DNA of 64,000 nucleotides, from the NCBI GenBank assembly GCA_911728435.2, contig OU452213.1:2459834-2523833 (forward strand). Reading direction: 5' to 3'. The notes under the pieces were generated by a model. It searched no databases. It had not been told where the DNA came from and saw only the letters and a program-made list of their open reading frames with translations. Below, piece after piece: positions 10,905-21,421 of this stretch. The translations under genes and the position numbers were made by a program. Origin of the DNA: Apoderus coryli. Taxonomy: Eukaryota; Arthropoda; Insecta; Coleoptera; Attelabidae. Every line of letters starts with the position of its first letter. The stretch's first letter is position 1.

Positions 10905-11450
10905 ATGTTATATATTTTTGAAAAGGGAATTTTACGGGCTGTCAAAAAATCCAAAATTATACAGGGTGTCCCATAAGAAAAAAAATTATTTCCGTTCCAG
11001 TAACTTTACGAATAGCCCTGTAGTAAAACAGGTTAGTATATCTTATTCTACGTTGAAAGGTGCTATGAGAAAGTTTTTGCAGAAATGAATTATCTCAAAT
11101 AATAAAAAAGTTATAAGCCATAGAAGAAATCGTAGTAAGTCATTGGTGCAAGCAATCTTTTTTTTTAAGTTATACAGGGTTTTCAAAATTTTTCGCCAAT
11201 TAAATGAATGTAACTTGCTTTTCTCTGTAAATTTTGCTGTGAAGGAAATTTGCTACATTCATACAGGGTGTCCCAGCATTTTCCGACAAACAACAGGCTT
11301 AACTTATCTACACGGGAAAAAATTACAACGTGGATACGAATTTTTTATTTTTTTTTTGAAAAACAAGATCAAATATCAGCACTAGGGGAAAAATAAAAAC
11401 AAAGCCAGATATTTAATAAAAACAAACATTTAATTTCTATATTAATAAGT
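10905..11450. repeat. Cluster of dispersed repeats with CAGGGTG ends
   Basis: Contains the inverted copy (10,985-11,130) of the repeat at 3568-3703 and at least three TATACAGGG(T/G) motifs (near 10,970, 11,171 and 11,263), two of them as atacagggtgtccc. The 80-codon plus-strand frame at 11,143-11,385 lies within these repeats and I do not treat it as a gene. Confidence 0.6.
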
Positions 11451-12007
11451 ATTTTTTTTTTTGTAATTTTACATACTGTACAACAGACTTCCTACAATAG
11501 GTACATACACTTTATATACAATAAATAATAATAATAATAACACTATACAAAGACAGAGTTCATGTATTATATGTACAAAAAGAAACAACTAGTTTTTAAT
11601 CAGTCTTACAATAAAAAAATAATGTTTAGAAATTATTTACAAAGATCTTGCCAAGTTGGTCCAATATTTTTTTGGGGGATGATTTCTCAGGTCATTTTAT
11701 GAAAAAAAAAATGCATTCTTCCCAAGATACGGGGTGTTAAAAAAGTTTTTTTTGGTAAATAACAACTTTTTTATCTCTTGTATTTTTTTCATATGTTGCT
11801 TAGTTTACCAGAAAAATGTTTTCATATTTTTCGAAACTCCCTGTATAGGACCCCAGCAAGCAAAATATCGTACCTGGATCGACCTAAATGTACATAAGCT
11901 AAATATTATCAAGACCAGCTTAATTTAGCTTCGCTATTTGTAATTCACACTGTATATTGCACACAGAAAAAAATGTTTTGTAAAATTATCATTCACAGTA
12001 GGTTCTT
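11451..12007 (-). other. 3' flank of the msx-type gene
   Basis: This lies downstream of the stop codon of the minus-strand homeobox gene and presumably includes its 3' untranslated region. I cannot place the polyadenylation site: no well-positioned AATAAA is seen on the minus strand close to the stop. Confidence 0.3.
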
Positions 12008-12223
12008 CTACTGTGGGATATTTAACATGGCACTGTTTGCGAATGTAAAATGTGGCGGTCGATGAGCCATTGCTGCTAGGAACGGCGACATTAACGGCGC
12101 ACCACCGGGGAACAACCCAAAGCTGGGTGGTAGTAAGGGTCGTGCGGATAATCGGAGTTTTTCTAATTCGGCTTCTTGGAGTCGTTTGGCTTTGGCGCGT
12201 CTATTTTGGAACCAAATCTTTAC
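12008..12223 (-). CDS. msx-type gene exon 3 (recognition helix and C terminus)
   Basis: 216 bp encoding [16 protein letters not shown] onward, the Msx extension EAELEKLR, a Pro/Leu/Gly-rich segment ([16 protein letters not shown]), and a C terminus ending NSAMLNIPQ, then TAG at 12,010-12,008. The upstream intron is only 161 bp. Confidence 0.95.
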   Translation of the reverse strand, partial: VKIWFQNRRAKAKRLQEAELEKLRLSARPLLPPSFGLFPGGAPLMSPFLAAMAHRPPHFTFANSAMLNIPQ

Positions 12224-15200
12224 CTGAAAGAAGAAAATGCAAAGTTATTTAAAATTTCCTGGTCTAAAAGTAGCTGAAATGGTTGTAGAAACCGCGATTT
12301 CAAAAATTCTCCAGGCTTATCTTGGCATGATAAAGATCTGAGGAGTATATCGAAACGTTGAGAGAGTAGTTTGTTTCAACTTACTTGAGTTTCCGTCAAT
12401 CGTAACGAGCTGGAAAATTCAGCTCGCTCAGCTATACTCAGGTACTGCTTATCCCGGAATTTCTTTTCCAGGGCTAATAGCTGTTGCGTCGTAAATGGCG
12501 TCCTGGGTTTCCTGTTGGGCTTGTGTTTCCGTAGTGCGCATCGTACTATTGGCGGGCCACCAGTTCCGGTCATATTTGACAATGCTGAAACAATATTGAT
12601 TATTGTAGAAATTTGAGCTCAATTTTGGGTTATACGTGAACAAGGCCTCTTTTAGGGATTTAATCTTTTGGCCACATCTTATTTTAACTATACAGGATGA
12701 TCCAGAATTTAATATTTGTCGTTAACTATAACAAAAACACCGGCAAATTGATTTTTTTATTGAACTATGTTGACGGGGGCAGATAAGATAGGTTATTTGC
12801 ATGCCAAACGACATGATGATAAACGGTCATTAAGGATAGTTTGTTAGGGCTTGAATGATAGCGTTCTATAGGCCTATACCGAGCAAAAGCATCAAAAAAT
12901 TGAAATTTGGTTCCCTAATAATGCGGTCGTGATATTTACGCAGGACAATCATACTCGTATTATGTTGAATACAATGGTTTCAGTTAAGTTCATTCACAGC
13001 CTCAAGTGGAACTCCGCAGGGCAGTACGTTGGCTCCTCTTCTCTTTGCAATATTCGTAAACGATATTGGCTCTGGTTTCAATAGCAATTATTTGTTGTTT
13101 GCGGATGATTTAAAATTGTATCGCACTGTTGTTTGTGAGAACGATTGCGCACAGCTTCAAACAGATCTGTGTCGGCTCTCAGAATGGTGTGATCTAAATA
13201 GACTTCCTCTAAATCTGAACAAATGTAAGTCGGTGACATTCACAAGACGTCAAGATACGTTTTTGCGAAACTACACCATCGATAATTCAAATTTGGAACG
13301 CTGCGCTTTAATCAAAGATCTTGGTGTATACTTGGATGGCGATTTATCTTTCCAAAACCACATTGAGCAAGTTTCTTGTGAATGTTAGGATTTACTTTTA
13401 GACATACCAGAGAATTCAACAACATGGACTGCCTGAAAAGTCTCTATTTCGCCTTTGTTGTGTCTATTTTGGAATTCGCTACAATCATTTGGTCGCCCAT
13501 CTACCGTGTTCATATACAGAGATTGGAGAGTATCCAACGTAAGTTTTTAAAATATTTGTCATTTAAAATTGATGGATATTTTCCTCCTCGTGGGTGTGAT
13601 CACGGACTGTTACTGGCAAGGTTCGGATTTCGGCCGTTAGCCGAGAGACGCATCTTCGTGTCTCAGATCTTTCTTTTTAAGTTAGGTCTTGATTAGGTCC
13701 TGTATGATAGCGTCCTATACCAAACCAAGGCCACAAAAAATTGAAATCTGGTTCCCTAATAATGGGGTCGTGATATTTACGCAGGACAATGATATTATGA
13801 AAAAAGCACTTCTATATAAGATACCTATTAAGTTGATGATAAGTTTATTGTGGTAAAACTCTCAACAACTTCTTCTTCTTCTTATCACGCCCTCTCCTGC
13901 CAAAGGTTGGCGATCCAAATGACAGAAAACACGTAGCATCTGATCATCCGAATTCTGAGTTCCAAGCTGAGGTCCAATCTTGCAAAAAATGATTTCATAC
14001 TCACAAAGATTTTTCTCGATTGTTCAATCCTTGAAAATATTTCCCTTTTCGGGTCACACTGACTATTGATGTTAGCTCCCAAATATTTTATTGAGGTAAC
14101 TTGTTCGATTGTTTGTCCGTTGACCCGCAGGTGTGCATTTATTGGAGTCTTAGAAAAGATTAATAGTTTGGCCTTGGAGGCATTGAGATGCAATCCAAAC
14201 ATCTCGCTATAGTGAACTACGGAATCCATGATGCTTTGCAATTCCTGCATATCGCTGGCCAATATGACCGTATCATCGGCGTACCTGATATTATTTATTG
14301 GGGTTCCATTGATCTTGATTCCGCCCTGGGCCCCATCCAGTGCCTCTCTGAATATAGTTTCGGAATACAGATTAAAGAGGAGTGGATCTCAACAACTACA
14401 GTGTAATTATGTTTTATATTAGCACATATTTAACTAGGTAGTGTGTTAATTATCTCGATAGTTATTTTTATAAGGCACCGTCCGTCGGTAGTTTTGAGAA
14501 AGTAATTCTCTTGCCATTATGTGGAAAGTAGACACATATGGGTATTATTGTAATAGCTGTCATTATTTTAATAACTACAGAATTATCACCCAAATCCAAC
14601 CGGGATAACTGCCTATACAAAACACGAAGAGAATGTATAGGAAAATATGCGATATCTCGGTGATTTTTTGCCCGATTTAAATCTACCTATGTTCATTCTA
14701 AAGGCAATTGATACCTTTCTTTTAAAGTGTAAACCAACCTTCATTATTTTGTACCAACTGTCCGCTAGGTTTCGTTGAATATCGAAAGAACTTGTCATAT
14801 AAACAAATCGGTATTAACGAATTTACATGTCTAGAACTTACCTTGTGGCGACGAGGATCTAAACGCAACCCCATTCGGTCCCACCCACGAGAACGGCCAC
14901 TGGTTATGTCCATGCAAGTGTCCTGAAGCCACTGCTGCAACAGCAGCAGCCGCACTTGAAGCCGAAGCATTTGGTAACAGTCTCGGCAGCGACGGATGCA
15001 ACGGTTGAGGTATAATCACTGTTGTAGCACTAGTCCCAACGGGATTGCAACCGGAATGCTGCGAATTGGGACTTAAACTCTCCCTATCGTCTTCCGTGGT
15101 GTCATCAACTGTGATATTTTCTTCCTCTTCGTAATCTTCATCTTCATCATCACTAGTTGTTATTGTATTATTGGAAATAATATCGAAAGTTGTGTTGTTA

Positions 15201-15328
15201 TTGTCACTGTTTGTAACGTCTTTGGAGCAGTTCTTTGATAGTAGTGATTCGACACTGAATGATATCTTGGATTTTATATCCGGGGTTTTTGTAGCTGATG
15301 ATATTAGAATGTCCTTTTCCATTTTCAC
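12008..15328 (-). CDS. Msx/msh (Drop)-type homeobox transcription factor, complete, 3 exons
   Basis: Joined exons 15328-14842, 12584-12385 and 12223-12008 give 903 bp, 300 aa plus TAG. Splice phases agree: exon 1 ends with one base of a codon (G|GTAAGT), exon 2 follows a TTTCAG acceptor and ends in phase 0 before GTAAGT, exon 3 follows CTTTCAG. Residues 22-31 ([10 protein letters not shown]) are an eh1-like repressor motif; 60-71 are acidic; an Ala-rich run follows. The homeodomain (186-245) starts [10 protein letters not shown], has [20 protein letters not shown] as helix 3, and continues into EAELEKLR, all diagnostic of the Msx class. Family role: nuclear DNA-binding repressor in dorsoventral neural and muscle patterning. 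Intron 1 holds satellite and LINE insertions. The start ATG is the first in the open exon; a second Met is two codons on. Confidence 0.95.
12385..12584 (-). CDS. msx-type gene exon 2 (homeodomain residues 1-44)
   Basis: 200 bp. It completes codon 163 as Ala and encodes residues 164-229, including the basic lead-in (RCALRKHKP) and homeodomain helices 1 and 2. It ends at homeodomain residue 44 (Gln), followed by GTAAGT. Confidence 0.95.
12790..12964. repeat. Isolated monomer of the 170-bp satellite
   Basis: Matches the unit at 34.55-35.88 kb (atgccaaacgacatg, cttgaatgatagcgttct, gagcaaaagcatcaaaa, caggacaat) with clear divergence. It sits in intron 1 of the msx-type gene, just before a LINE fragment. 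Confidence 0.8.
12965..13690 (+). mobile_element. Jockey-like LINE fragment (family 1, copy 1)
   Basis: Encodes the reverse-transcriptase palm and thumb: [21 protein letters not shown] upstream part, the catalytic box FADD in [10 protein letters not shown], then the thumb region. One frameshift near 13,380 (a deletion before LRMLGF) splits it into two frames. It is truncated at both ends and inserted antisense to the host gene, between two satellite monomers. Same family as 20.1-21.4, 36.8-37.6 and 44.5-46.5 kb. Confidence 0.88.
13693..13805. repeat. Partial 170-bp satellite monomer
   Basis: Matches the second part of the satellite unit (atgatagcgtcctat through caggacaatgatattatg). Together with 12790-12964 it flanks the LINE fragment, as if the LINE landed in a short satellite run. 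Confidence 0.7.
13871..14387 (-). mobile_element. RTE-like LINE, 5'-truncated, with 10-bp target duplication
   Basis: Flanked by ctcaacaact at 13,861-13,870 and 14,388-14,397, a target-site duplication. On the minus strand it reads the reverse-transcriptase palm with [11 protein letters not shown] and the region after it ([19 protein letters not shown]), then a deletion, then the tail made of aag repeats. The catalytic YADD is intact, but the N-terminal reverse transcriptase and all of the endonuclease are missing. It is in intron 1 of the msx-type gene in the same orientation. Confidence 0.88.
14842..15328 (-). CDS. msx-type gene exon 1
   Basis: 487 bp encoding residues 1-162 and the first base of codon 163. 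It contains the eh1-like motif, the acidic run and the Ala-rich region. The donor is G|GTAAGTTC, identical in phase and sequence to exon 2 of the second msx-like gene at 60,370. Confidence 0.93.
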
Positions 15329-16084
15329 GATAAGTCGACGATATATTGTTGCTGAGTTTTAACAGTTTGGTAAAAGCATCATAAATCCCGATTAATTTTT
15401 ACACTAAAAATCACACTGAAACACATACGATTACAAATCACTGTTTGTGTTACTTTTCAAATAACTATATTATACTCGTCACTACTTCTTTGTAGCTTTA
15501 TATCGAAGGATAGAATCGAACTAAACTGCTGTTACTATAAAAGTTCGAATACCCACAATTCCCCTTCCACATTTAATTCCATGTGTACTTTCATTATTAT
15601 TATTGTGATAAGGTGGGAGAAGGCATGATCGGAGATACCGCAGTACAGAGAGAGATAGCGACATATGTCTTCTTCGTTTTTTACTAGGGGGGTATTAGTG
15701 CGAGTGGAAGGGATCGTAGAGGTGGAGTTTAGAGATTGTGGATTTATTAGTGTTCAATTGTAGGCCACGCCTTTTTTTCTGCTATAGAGCCAAGCAGTGA
15801 TAATAGCTATATAGGTATTAATAGGGTATTTATTGTTTGTGAAGTTAGGTAGGTATATATAGTTGGAAGCATTTAGTTAGTGGTAATGGGTAATAATTAT
15901 TATCTCTTGTATGTTTTTTGTTGTTGATTGGTTTACGGGGTCTTGTAGAAATGTCTGTTTCACTTTATATTAAATATATGATCTAATAACGTACCTATGT
16001 CTAATTCATAAGTTCAGTTTGTCTATTACGGCGTATGAACTATTTTTTGATGAACTTTCTAGTTCTGAATTTGTTTATATAATT
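15329..16084. other. Upstream region of the msx-type gene
   Basis: Holds the presumed 5' untranslated region and promoter. I see no TATA box or initiator at a convincing distance. No open frame or repeat is recognised. Confidence 0.35.
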
Positions 16085-17195
16085 TAGACATATGCTTGAG
16101 TTGGACTTTTCTAGTCTTGCCAACTGTAGTGATCCTGACCTCGCCTGTGATTTGTTTTATGAAAAGTTGAACACTGTTTTTAATGCATCGGTGCCGATTT
16201 CATATGCAAAAATTTCTAAGTATCCTCCATGGTTTTCGGGTGATATTGTTCGCAGCATCAAATTGAAGTCTAAACTATGGAAAAAATATAAAACATCCGG
16301 GGATCCTCAATTTTTCAATGATTTTAGAGTTCTGCGTCACAATATAAAAACTGAGGTGAGTTCCTCTTACAGGGTGTACTTGCGTGATGCTGAGCGTAGA
16401 TTGAGTAGTGATCCTAACAAGTTTTGGTCTTTTGTCAATTCCAGAAGCAAATCTGGGCGATTGCCTGGTAGTATGACTTACAATGGTAATAATATTGATG
16501 ATCCGCAGGAGCTTGTCAATACATTTTTCAACACATCATACGTTGCATCTCAGGCATTTGATGTTGATCAGGGATTGTTTGATGTTGTGAATGTGTCTCA
16601 TTTACCGGATCGTGTGATTACTGAGACGGAGGTCTATGGAGCTTTGAGAAGGTTAAAAGCTAAACTTACATCGGGTCCTGATGGTATACCATCTTTTGTA
16701 ATTAGGGATTGTGCCACTGTGTTTGCTAAACCATTGTGTACAATATTCAATGTTTCTTGGCGATCGTGTAGTTTCCCCTCTGATTGGAAATCTTCTAGAG
16801 TAACGCCGGTTCATAAGAAGGGAGATAAACAGGATATTTCAAATTATAGACGAATTTCCATACAGTCGTGTTTTTCTAAAGTTTTTGAATTTGTGCTCCA
16901 TGATATTATTATGAGCCATGTTTGGCGTCAGATTTCATCGGTACAACATGGCTTTTTTCCCGGTCGTTCTACGTCAACTAATTTATTGGTTTTAACACAG
17001 GTTTTAACTGAGCGACTTGATAACGGGGGTCAGGTAGATGTAATCTACACTGATTTTTCTACTGCGTAAACTGTGTCGTTATCTTATAATTTACTGCTGC
17101 TTTTGAAGTCGTATCTGAAGGATAGATTTCAGTATGTGGAAAGTCGAGGATTTCGTTCGTCATCTGGTGTTCCCCAGGGCTCTGGGCAGTGTATC
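16085..17195 (+). mobile_element. Jockey-like LINE fragment (family 2)
   Basis: An open stretch of 325 codons (16,092-17,069) covers the linker between endonuclease and reverse transcriptase (PPWFSGDIVRSIKLKSKLWK) and the reverse-transcriptase fingers (SGPDGIPSFVIRD, VTPVHKKGD, QHGFFPGRST), reaching the first catalytic Asp in IYTDFSTA. A deletion then removes part of the palm; sequence resumes in another frame with LLLLLKSYLKDRFQYVESRG and SSGVPQGS before being cut off near 17,180. The catalytic ADD box is lost. 5'-truncated and dead. Confidence 0.85.
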
Positions 17196-17383
17196 TAAAA
17201 TAAATAAATAAACTATATAATCCTGCCCTCTATACTCCGGTTGTACAACTACTCTATGAACATAAGTCTAACATAAAAGAAGAATAGTTGACAAGAATGA
17301 CATTTGACAGTACACACATACAAATATACTTTTAGCGGCAAATTCAAATGATTCCATTTACTACTACAGTTAAATATCGATCA

Positions 17384-17625
17384 GTGGCGGCTCGTGGGTA
17401 ATTTTATTAGATAGGTACTAAGTAAAAAATGGATGTGAAGAAAAAGGCTCTGCAGGTGAAATTTTTTTAGATTGTCAAGGTCAAGCGCCTTAGATGAAAA
17501 GTAGAAAATTATGAAGGTAAAAAAGAACAGGTTAAAATACACAATAGATAGAAGGCGGCCGGGGTAGGTGCCTAAGCTCAACGTAAACACGTTCCTACGC
17601 AATAGAACACATATACATATAGTAT
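17384..17625 (+). repeat. Dispersed repeat ending cagtggcggctcgtgg, copy 1
   Basis: Begins cagtggcggctcgtgggta and contains ggcggccggggtaggtgcc and taaacacgttcctacgc. An inverted copy is at 56,040-56,291, and the terminus alone recurs at about 28,968-28,983. The ends resemble those of hAT-type non-autonomous elements, but I cannot confirm the superfamily. Confidence 0.7.
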
Positions 17626-18510
17626 ACGGTGTAGGCGACGATAAAAGTTGCCTGTAAAAATGCGAAGTCTCGGTAGTGGGTTGTAGCATTAGCGGTAAAT
17701 GTTTTGGCAAATTTAAGTCTAAGTTTTATTTCTTCCTGCCCTGTAATTGGAGTTATCTGTCTAGACTGTTGTATATGTCAAAATAAAAAATAAACCAGAT
17801 ACATTTTCAAGATGTTCTAAACTACTTTAACTAAAGTTTAAATATTATGTGTGACATATAGTGTTAAAACACATTATCAATTTGTATTACACACAATTTA
17901 AAGAGCACGTGTCTGTCTGTCATCTGTCACTCAATGTCATACAATAATAGTAGCCTATCCCTATATATCTACCTATACAACCGCTTGATTTGAAATTGAA
18001 AGAAAAAAGAAAGAGAGAGAAAATGAATGAAAGACTTTTGTGATGTCAATGAGTCAGAAAGAGAGGATTAAAATTAATCCCAGACTTAACAATGTTCCAT
18101 GTGGGATTATCAATTAACCGTAGGTATATACTGCGAAAAATCAGTATGGGGTGTCATCAATATTGCTATAGGCGATAAGGGATGTAATTATTTGTGTTTG
18201 GGGTGGTCTTTGTACATAGATAGGGTAGTGTACGTATACAATATGAATAATTTTGGTGTTTTTTTGATCAAACTTTAGCTGTTTTGGATAATTTTTTACT
18301 AATCAAATTACTTAATTTTAAGTCATGTGTCAAATTTCATCCAATCAGCTTTGGATTACAGCGATAATACCCTACATGTGGTGTTTTCAGTTTGGTGTTT
18401 TTTTTATTAAAAATTAATTAAACGTCAAACTGACAACTAGTTTAAAAATTTAATGATATTATATCTAATAATATACCAAAAAATACAATCAAATCAAAAA
18501 AATATGTATG
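17626..18510. other. No gene recognised
   Basis: AT-rich; no open frame or repeat identified. Confidence 0.35.
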
Positions 18511-18514
18511 GAAC

Positions 18515-19010
18515 ATATTTCTCGAGTTTTGTGCGACCAGAGAATACGAACTGAATCCTGAAACGAGTTTGCATAATTTGGCTAATATATTGAAAGCTTA
18601 TGCGGTAAATATGAGCAAAGCTGACGGAACTGAATATAAAGAAGCAACTGTAAAAACAATTTGGATACTACGAGTAGGCTACTCCAGGAAAAATACTTCA
18701 ATGACTTCAAAATTGTATTCGACCCGCTTACCAGTGTGATATTCCAAAATGCGCGAGATGCAAGAAATGCAAAACGTATAAAAGATTACAGCAGGATCCA
18801 AACAAACGAAAATGCAGTTCATCAAATTTGAGTGCAAGTGATTTGGCTAGAATCATTGGATTATGGGATGAATGTACACCAGAAGGTTTACAAATTTTTT
18901 TTACCATATTGTAGCTGTTGAGTTAGCTTGGCGAGGTGGTGAACCAGCTGATTGCCTTATAGATTATTTCGCGATTGAGAAAAATAATAATGGAATTGAT
19001 GGGCCTTGAT
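18515..19010 (+). pseudogene. Crypton-like / DUF3504-type tyrosine recombinase remnant
   Basis: No single long frame survives, but three frames join into one protein-like path: LEFCATREYELNPETSLHNL with the following NILKAYAVNMSKADGTEYKE; then LLQEKYFNDFKIVFDPLTS; then KRLQQDPNKRKCSSSNLSAS with IIGLWDECTPEGLQ; then YHIVAVELAWRGGEPADCL. The TPEGLQ...AWRGGE pattern resembles the Crypton-derived domain of ZMYM/QRICH1-type proteins and related transposases. At least three frameshifts and loss of the C-terminal catalytic half make it a pseudogene. Family assignment comes from residue-pattern memory. Confidence 0.6.
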
Positions 19011-19145
19011 AAAATTTTGTCATAGAGAATCCTTCAAGCAAGTTGCTCAAGGATAATAGCCCTCGGCCTGCGGCCTTGGGCTATTCTCAAGCAACACGCT
19101 TTCGGCATTCTCTATGACAAAATTATGTCGGTATTATCAAGACCC
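19003..19145. repeat. Hairpin-forming inverted repeat
   Basis: The left end (cttgataaaattttgtcat, then agagaat) is mirrored by the right end (attctctatgacaaaatt and tatcaag). The centre holds further small inverted repeats rich in ggc/gcc (gccctcggcctgcggcc). It begins where the recombinase remnant ends and may be its 3' terminus or an independent MITE. Confidence 0.65.
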
Positions 19146-20122
19146 TAGGGGTATTACTACTGTGAATTTTTTAAAAATCGATTTTTTGCGATTTTCGTTT
19201 TTATTTAGGTACTGTTTCCAATGCTATCCCATTCTTATCTTGGACACACTGTATATAGAACAAGAGCTAGTTTAGTGTCTGGTAATTTTACTATGGATGT
19301 AAGCCCCATTAAATTCATTTAATTATATTCCAAAGCACCTTTTTAACTTCCTTTTTATTGTTTTTTTCCCATTTCGAAATCTTAATATTATCTGCATGCT
19401 TTATACAGTGCTTTCATTATGTAACTCGTCATCATCTGAAGTAGGCAAGATTTTTTTTTTTGCAAAAACAGGTCGGTTTTGTGGTTTTAAGCGGGACCTT
19501 CAAAACCATTGTTTTTGAATTTTGTGTTCAAAAATAGGTACACTGTGTCCGGTTAGAAATGTACTCCCCCTGTTTAACTTTTTCATTTGACGTTGTAGAA
19601 GAAAATGTCTCAAATGAAAGTTTAATGGTTCAGTATAATTTTTTAAAAAAAGCTCTATTTTACTTATACAGGGTGTGTCAGGAAGTCTGGGTGTAGCTCA
19701 ACTTTCTTATTTCAACCTAGTACTCTATTTTTTTGATTTGATTTTTGGATTCTCCTCAAAATTGTAAAAAAATTTTATATAGCAGTTTATAGAGAAGATT
19801 GTTGACCTCAAAACTATAGACTAACTCAAGTCTATGTATAGACAGATATCTCGGGAAACACTGTATATTTCTTTCACACTTAAGAGATTTTTTATTTTTA
19901 TCTTTTAGGACTTATTGTAGCTATTTCACTAAATAAAGCAGTAATGAATATTAAGGGAAATGTGGTAAATTTATATATTATGCCGGCTAAATCAGCTTAG
20001 ATTACTGTATCTCTACGAATTTGCAAAAGAAAGATGGTCGACACAAGTTACTTTTGTTATCTTTGATAATAATATGCAGTCGTTATTACTTCCAAACACG
20101 CGGTCTATACAGGGTGTCCCTT
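19146..20122. repeat. Short dispersed repeats, no gene
   Basis: Contains acactgtatata (19,247), tatacagggtgtgtcagg (19,664) and tatacagggtgtccct (20,106), each the terminus of a short dispersed repeat. No coding content is seen. Confidence 0.45.
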
Positions 20123-21421
20123 GATGCATTTGTGGAACCATTGTATTACATTTTTAATTTATCCCTGCGCCGGTCCAACTTGTTTCCTGACTACTGGAAG
20201 ATAACTCGTATATGTCCTATACATAAATCGGGAGATATTAACAGAATCGAAAACTATCGACCTATTTCAATTCTTCCTAATTTCGTAAAGGTTTTTGAAA
20301 TTGCTCTGCACAATAAGTTATTTGGGCAAATAAAACATAGGCTAGTTTACCAGCAACATGGGTTCATTAAGGGTCGTTCTACGGTGACCAATCTAACCAC
20401 TTTCCTGGAGGATGTAATTCCGGCTGTCGGTCGAGGTTTGCAAGTCGACGCAATCTATACTGACTTTTCCAAGGCGTTCGATAAGATTGATCATTCTCTG
20501 ATTCAACAGAAGATGTGCGACATTGGCTTCGGCAGGAATCTGATATCTTTTTTCAGTCATATCTGGGTGCAAGGCAACAATTTGTTGAATACAATGGATT
20601 CAGTTCAAGTTCATTCACAGCCTCAAGTGGAACTCCGCAGGGCAGTACGTTGGCTCCTCTTCTCTTTGCAATATTTGTAAACGATATTGGCTCTGGTTTC
20701 AATAGCAATTATTTGTTGTTTGCGGATGATTTAAAATTGTATCGCACTGTTGTTTGTGAGAACGATTGCGCACAGCTTCAAACAGATCTGTGTCGGCTCT
20801 CAGAATGGTGTGATCTAAATAGACTTCCTCTAAATCTGAACAAATGTAAGTCGGTGACATTCAAGATACGTTTTTGCGAAACTACACCATCGATAATTCA
20901 AATTTGGAACGCTGCGCTTTAATCAAAGATCTTGGTGTATACTTGGATGGTGATTTATCTTTCAACTACCACATTGAGCAAGTTTCTGCTAAAGCTTTGC
21001 GAATGTTAGGATTTATTTTTAGACAGACCAGAGAATTCAACAACATGGACTGCCTGAAAAGTCTCTATTTCGCCTTTGTTGTGTCTATTTTGGAATTCGC
21101 TACAATCATTTGGTCGCCCATCTACCGTGTTCATATACAGAGATTGGAGAGTATCCAACGTAAGTTTTTAAAATATTTGTCATTTAAAATTGATGGATAT
21201 TTTCCTCCTCGTGGGTGTGATCACGACCTGTTACTGGCAAGGTTTGGATTTCGGCCGTTAGCCGAGAGATGCATCTTCGCGTCTCAGATCTTTCTTTTTA
21301 ACTTGATCAACAATATGTTGGATTGTCCTCGGTTGCTTCAGCAGCTATGGTTTCGTGTCCCTATAGGGTTCACTCTAGAAGCGCTAGTTTATTTTGGATG
21401 CCACAGATTCGTTCTAATTAT
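20123..21421 (+). mobile_element. Jockey-like LINE fragment (family 1, copy 2)
   Basis: Reverse transcriptase from AFVEPLYYIFNLSLR to the C-terminal region. Blocks seen: [64 protein letters not shown], the catalytic [10 protein letters not shown], and the thumb. Frameshifts near 20,560-20,640 and 20,880 divide it. 5'-truncated immediately after a TATACAGGGTGTCCC repeat. The 3' end joins an RTE-like LINE at 21,422. Confidence 0.88.

Noticed and set aside
17381..17710. 109-codon minus-strand frame
   Set aside because: Covers the dispersed cagtggcggctcgtgg repeat, is not kept in the other copy and has no motif.
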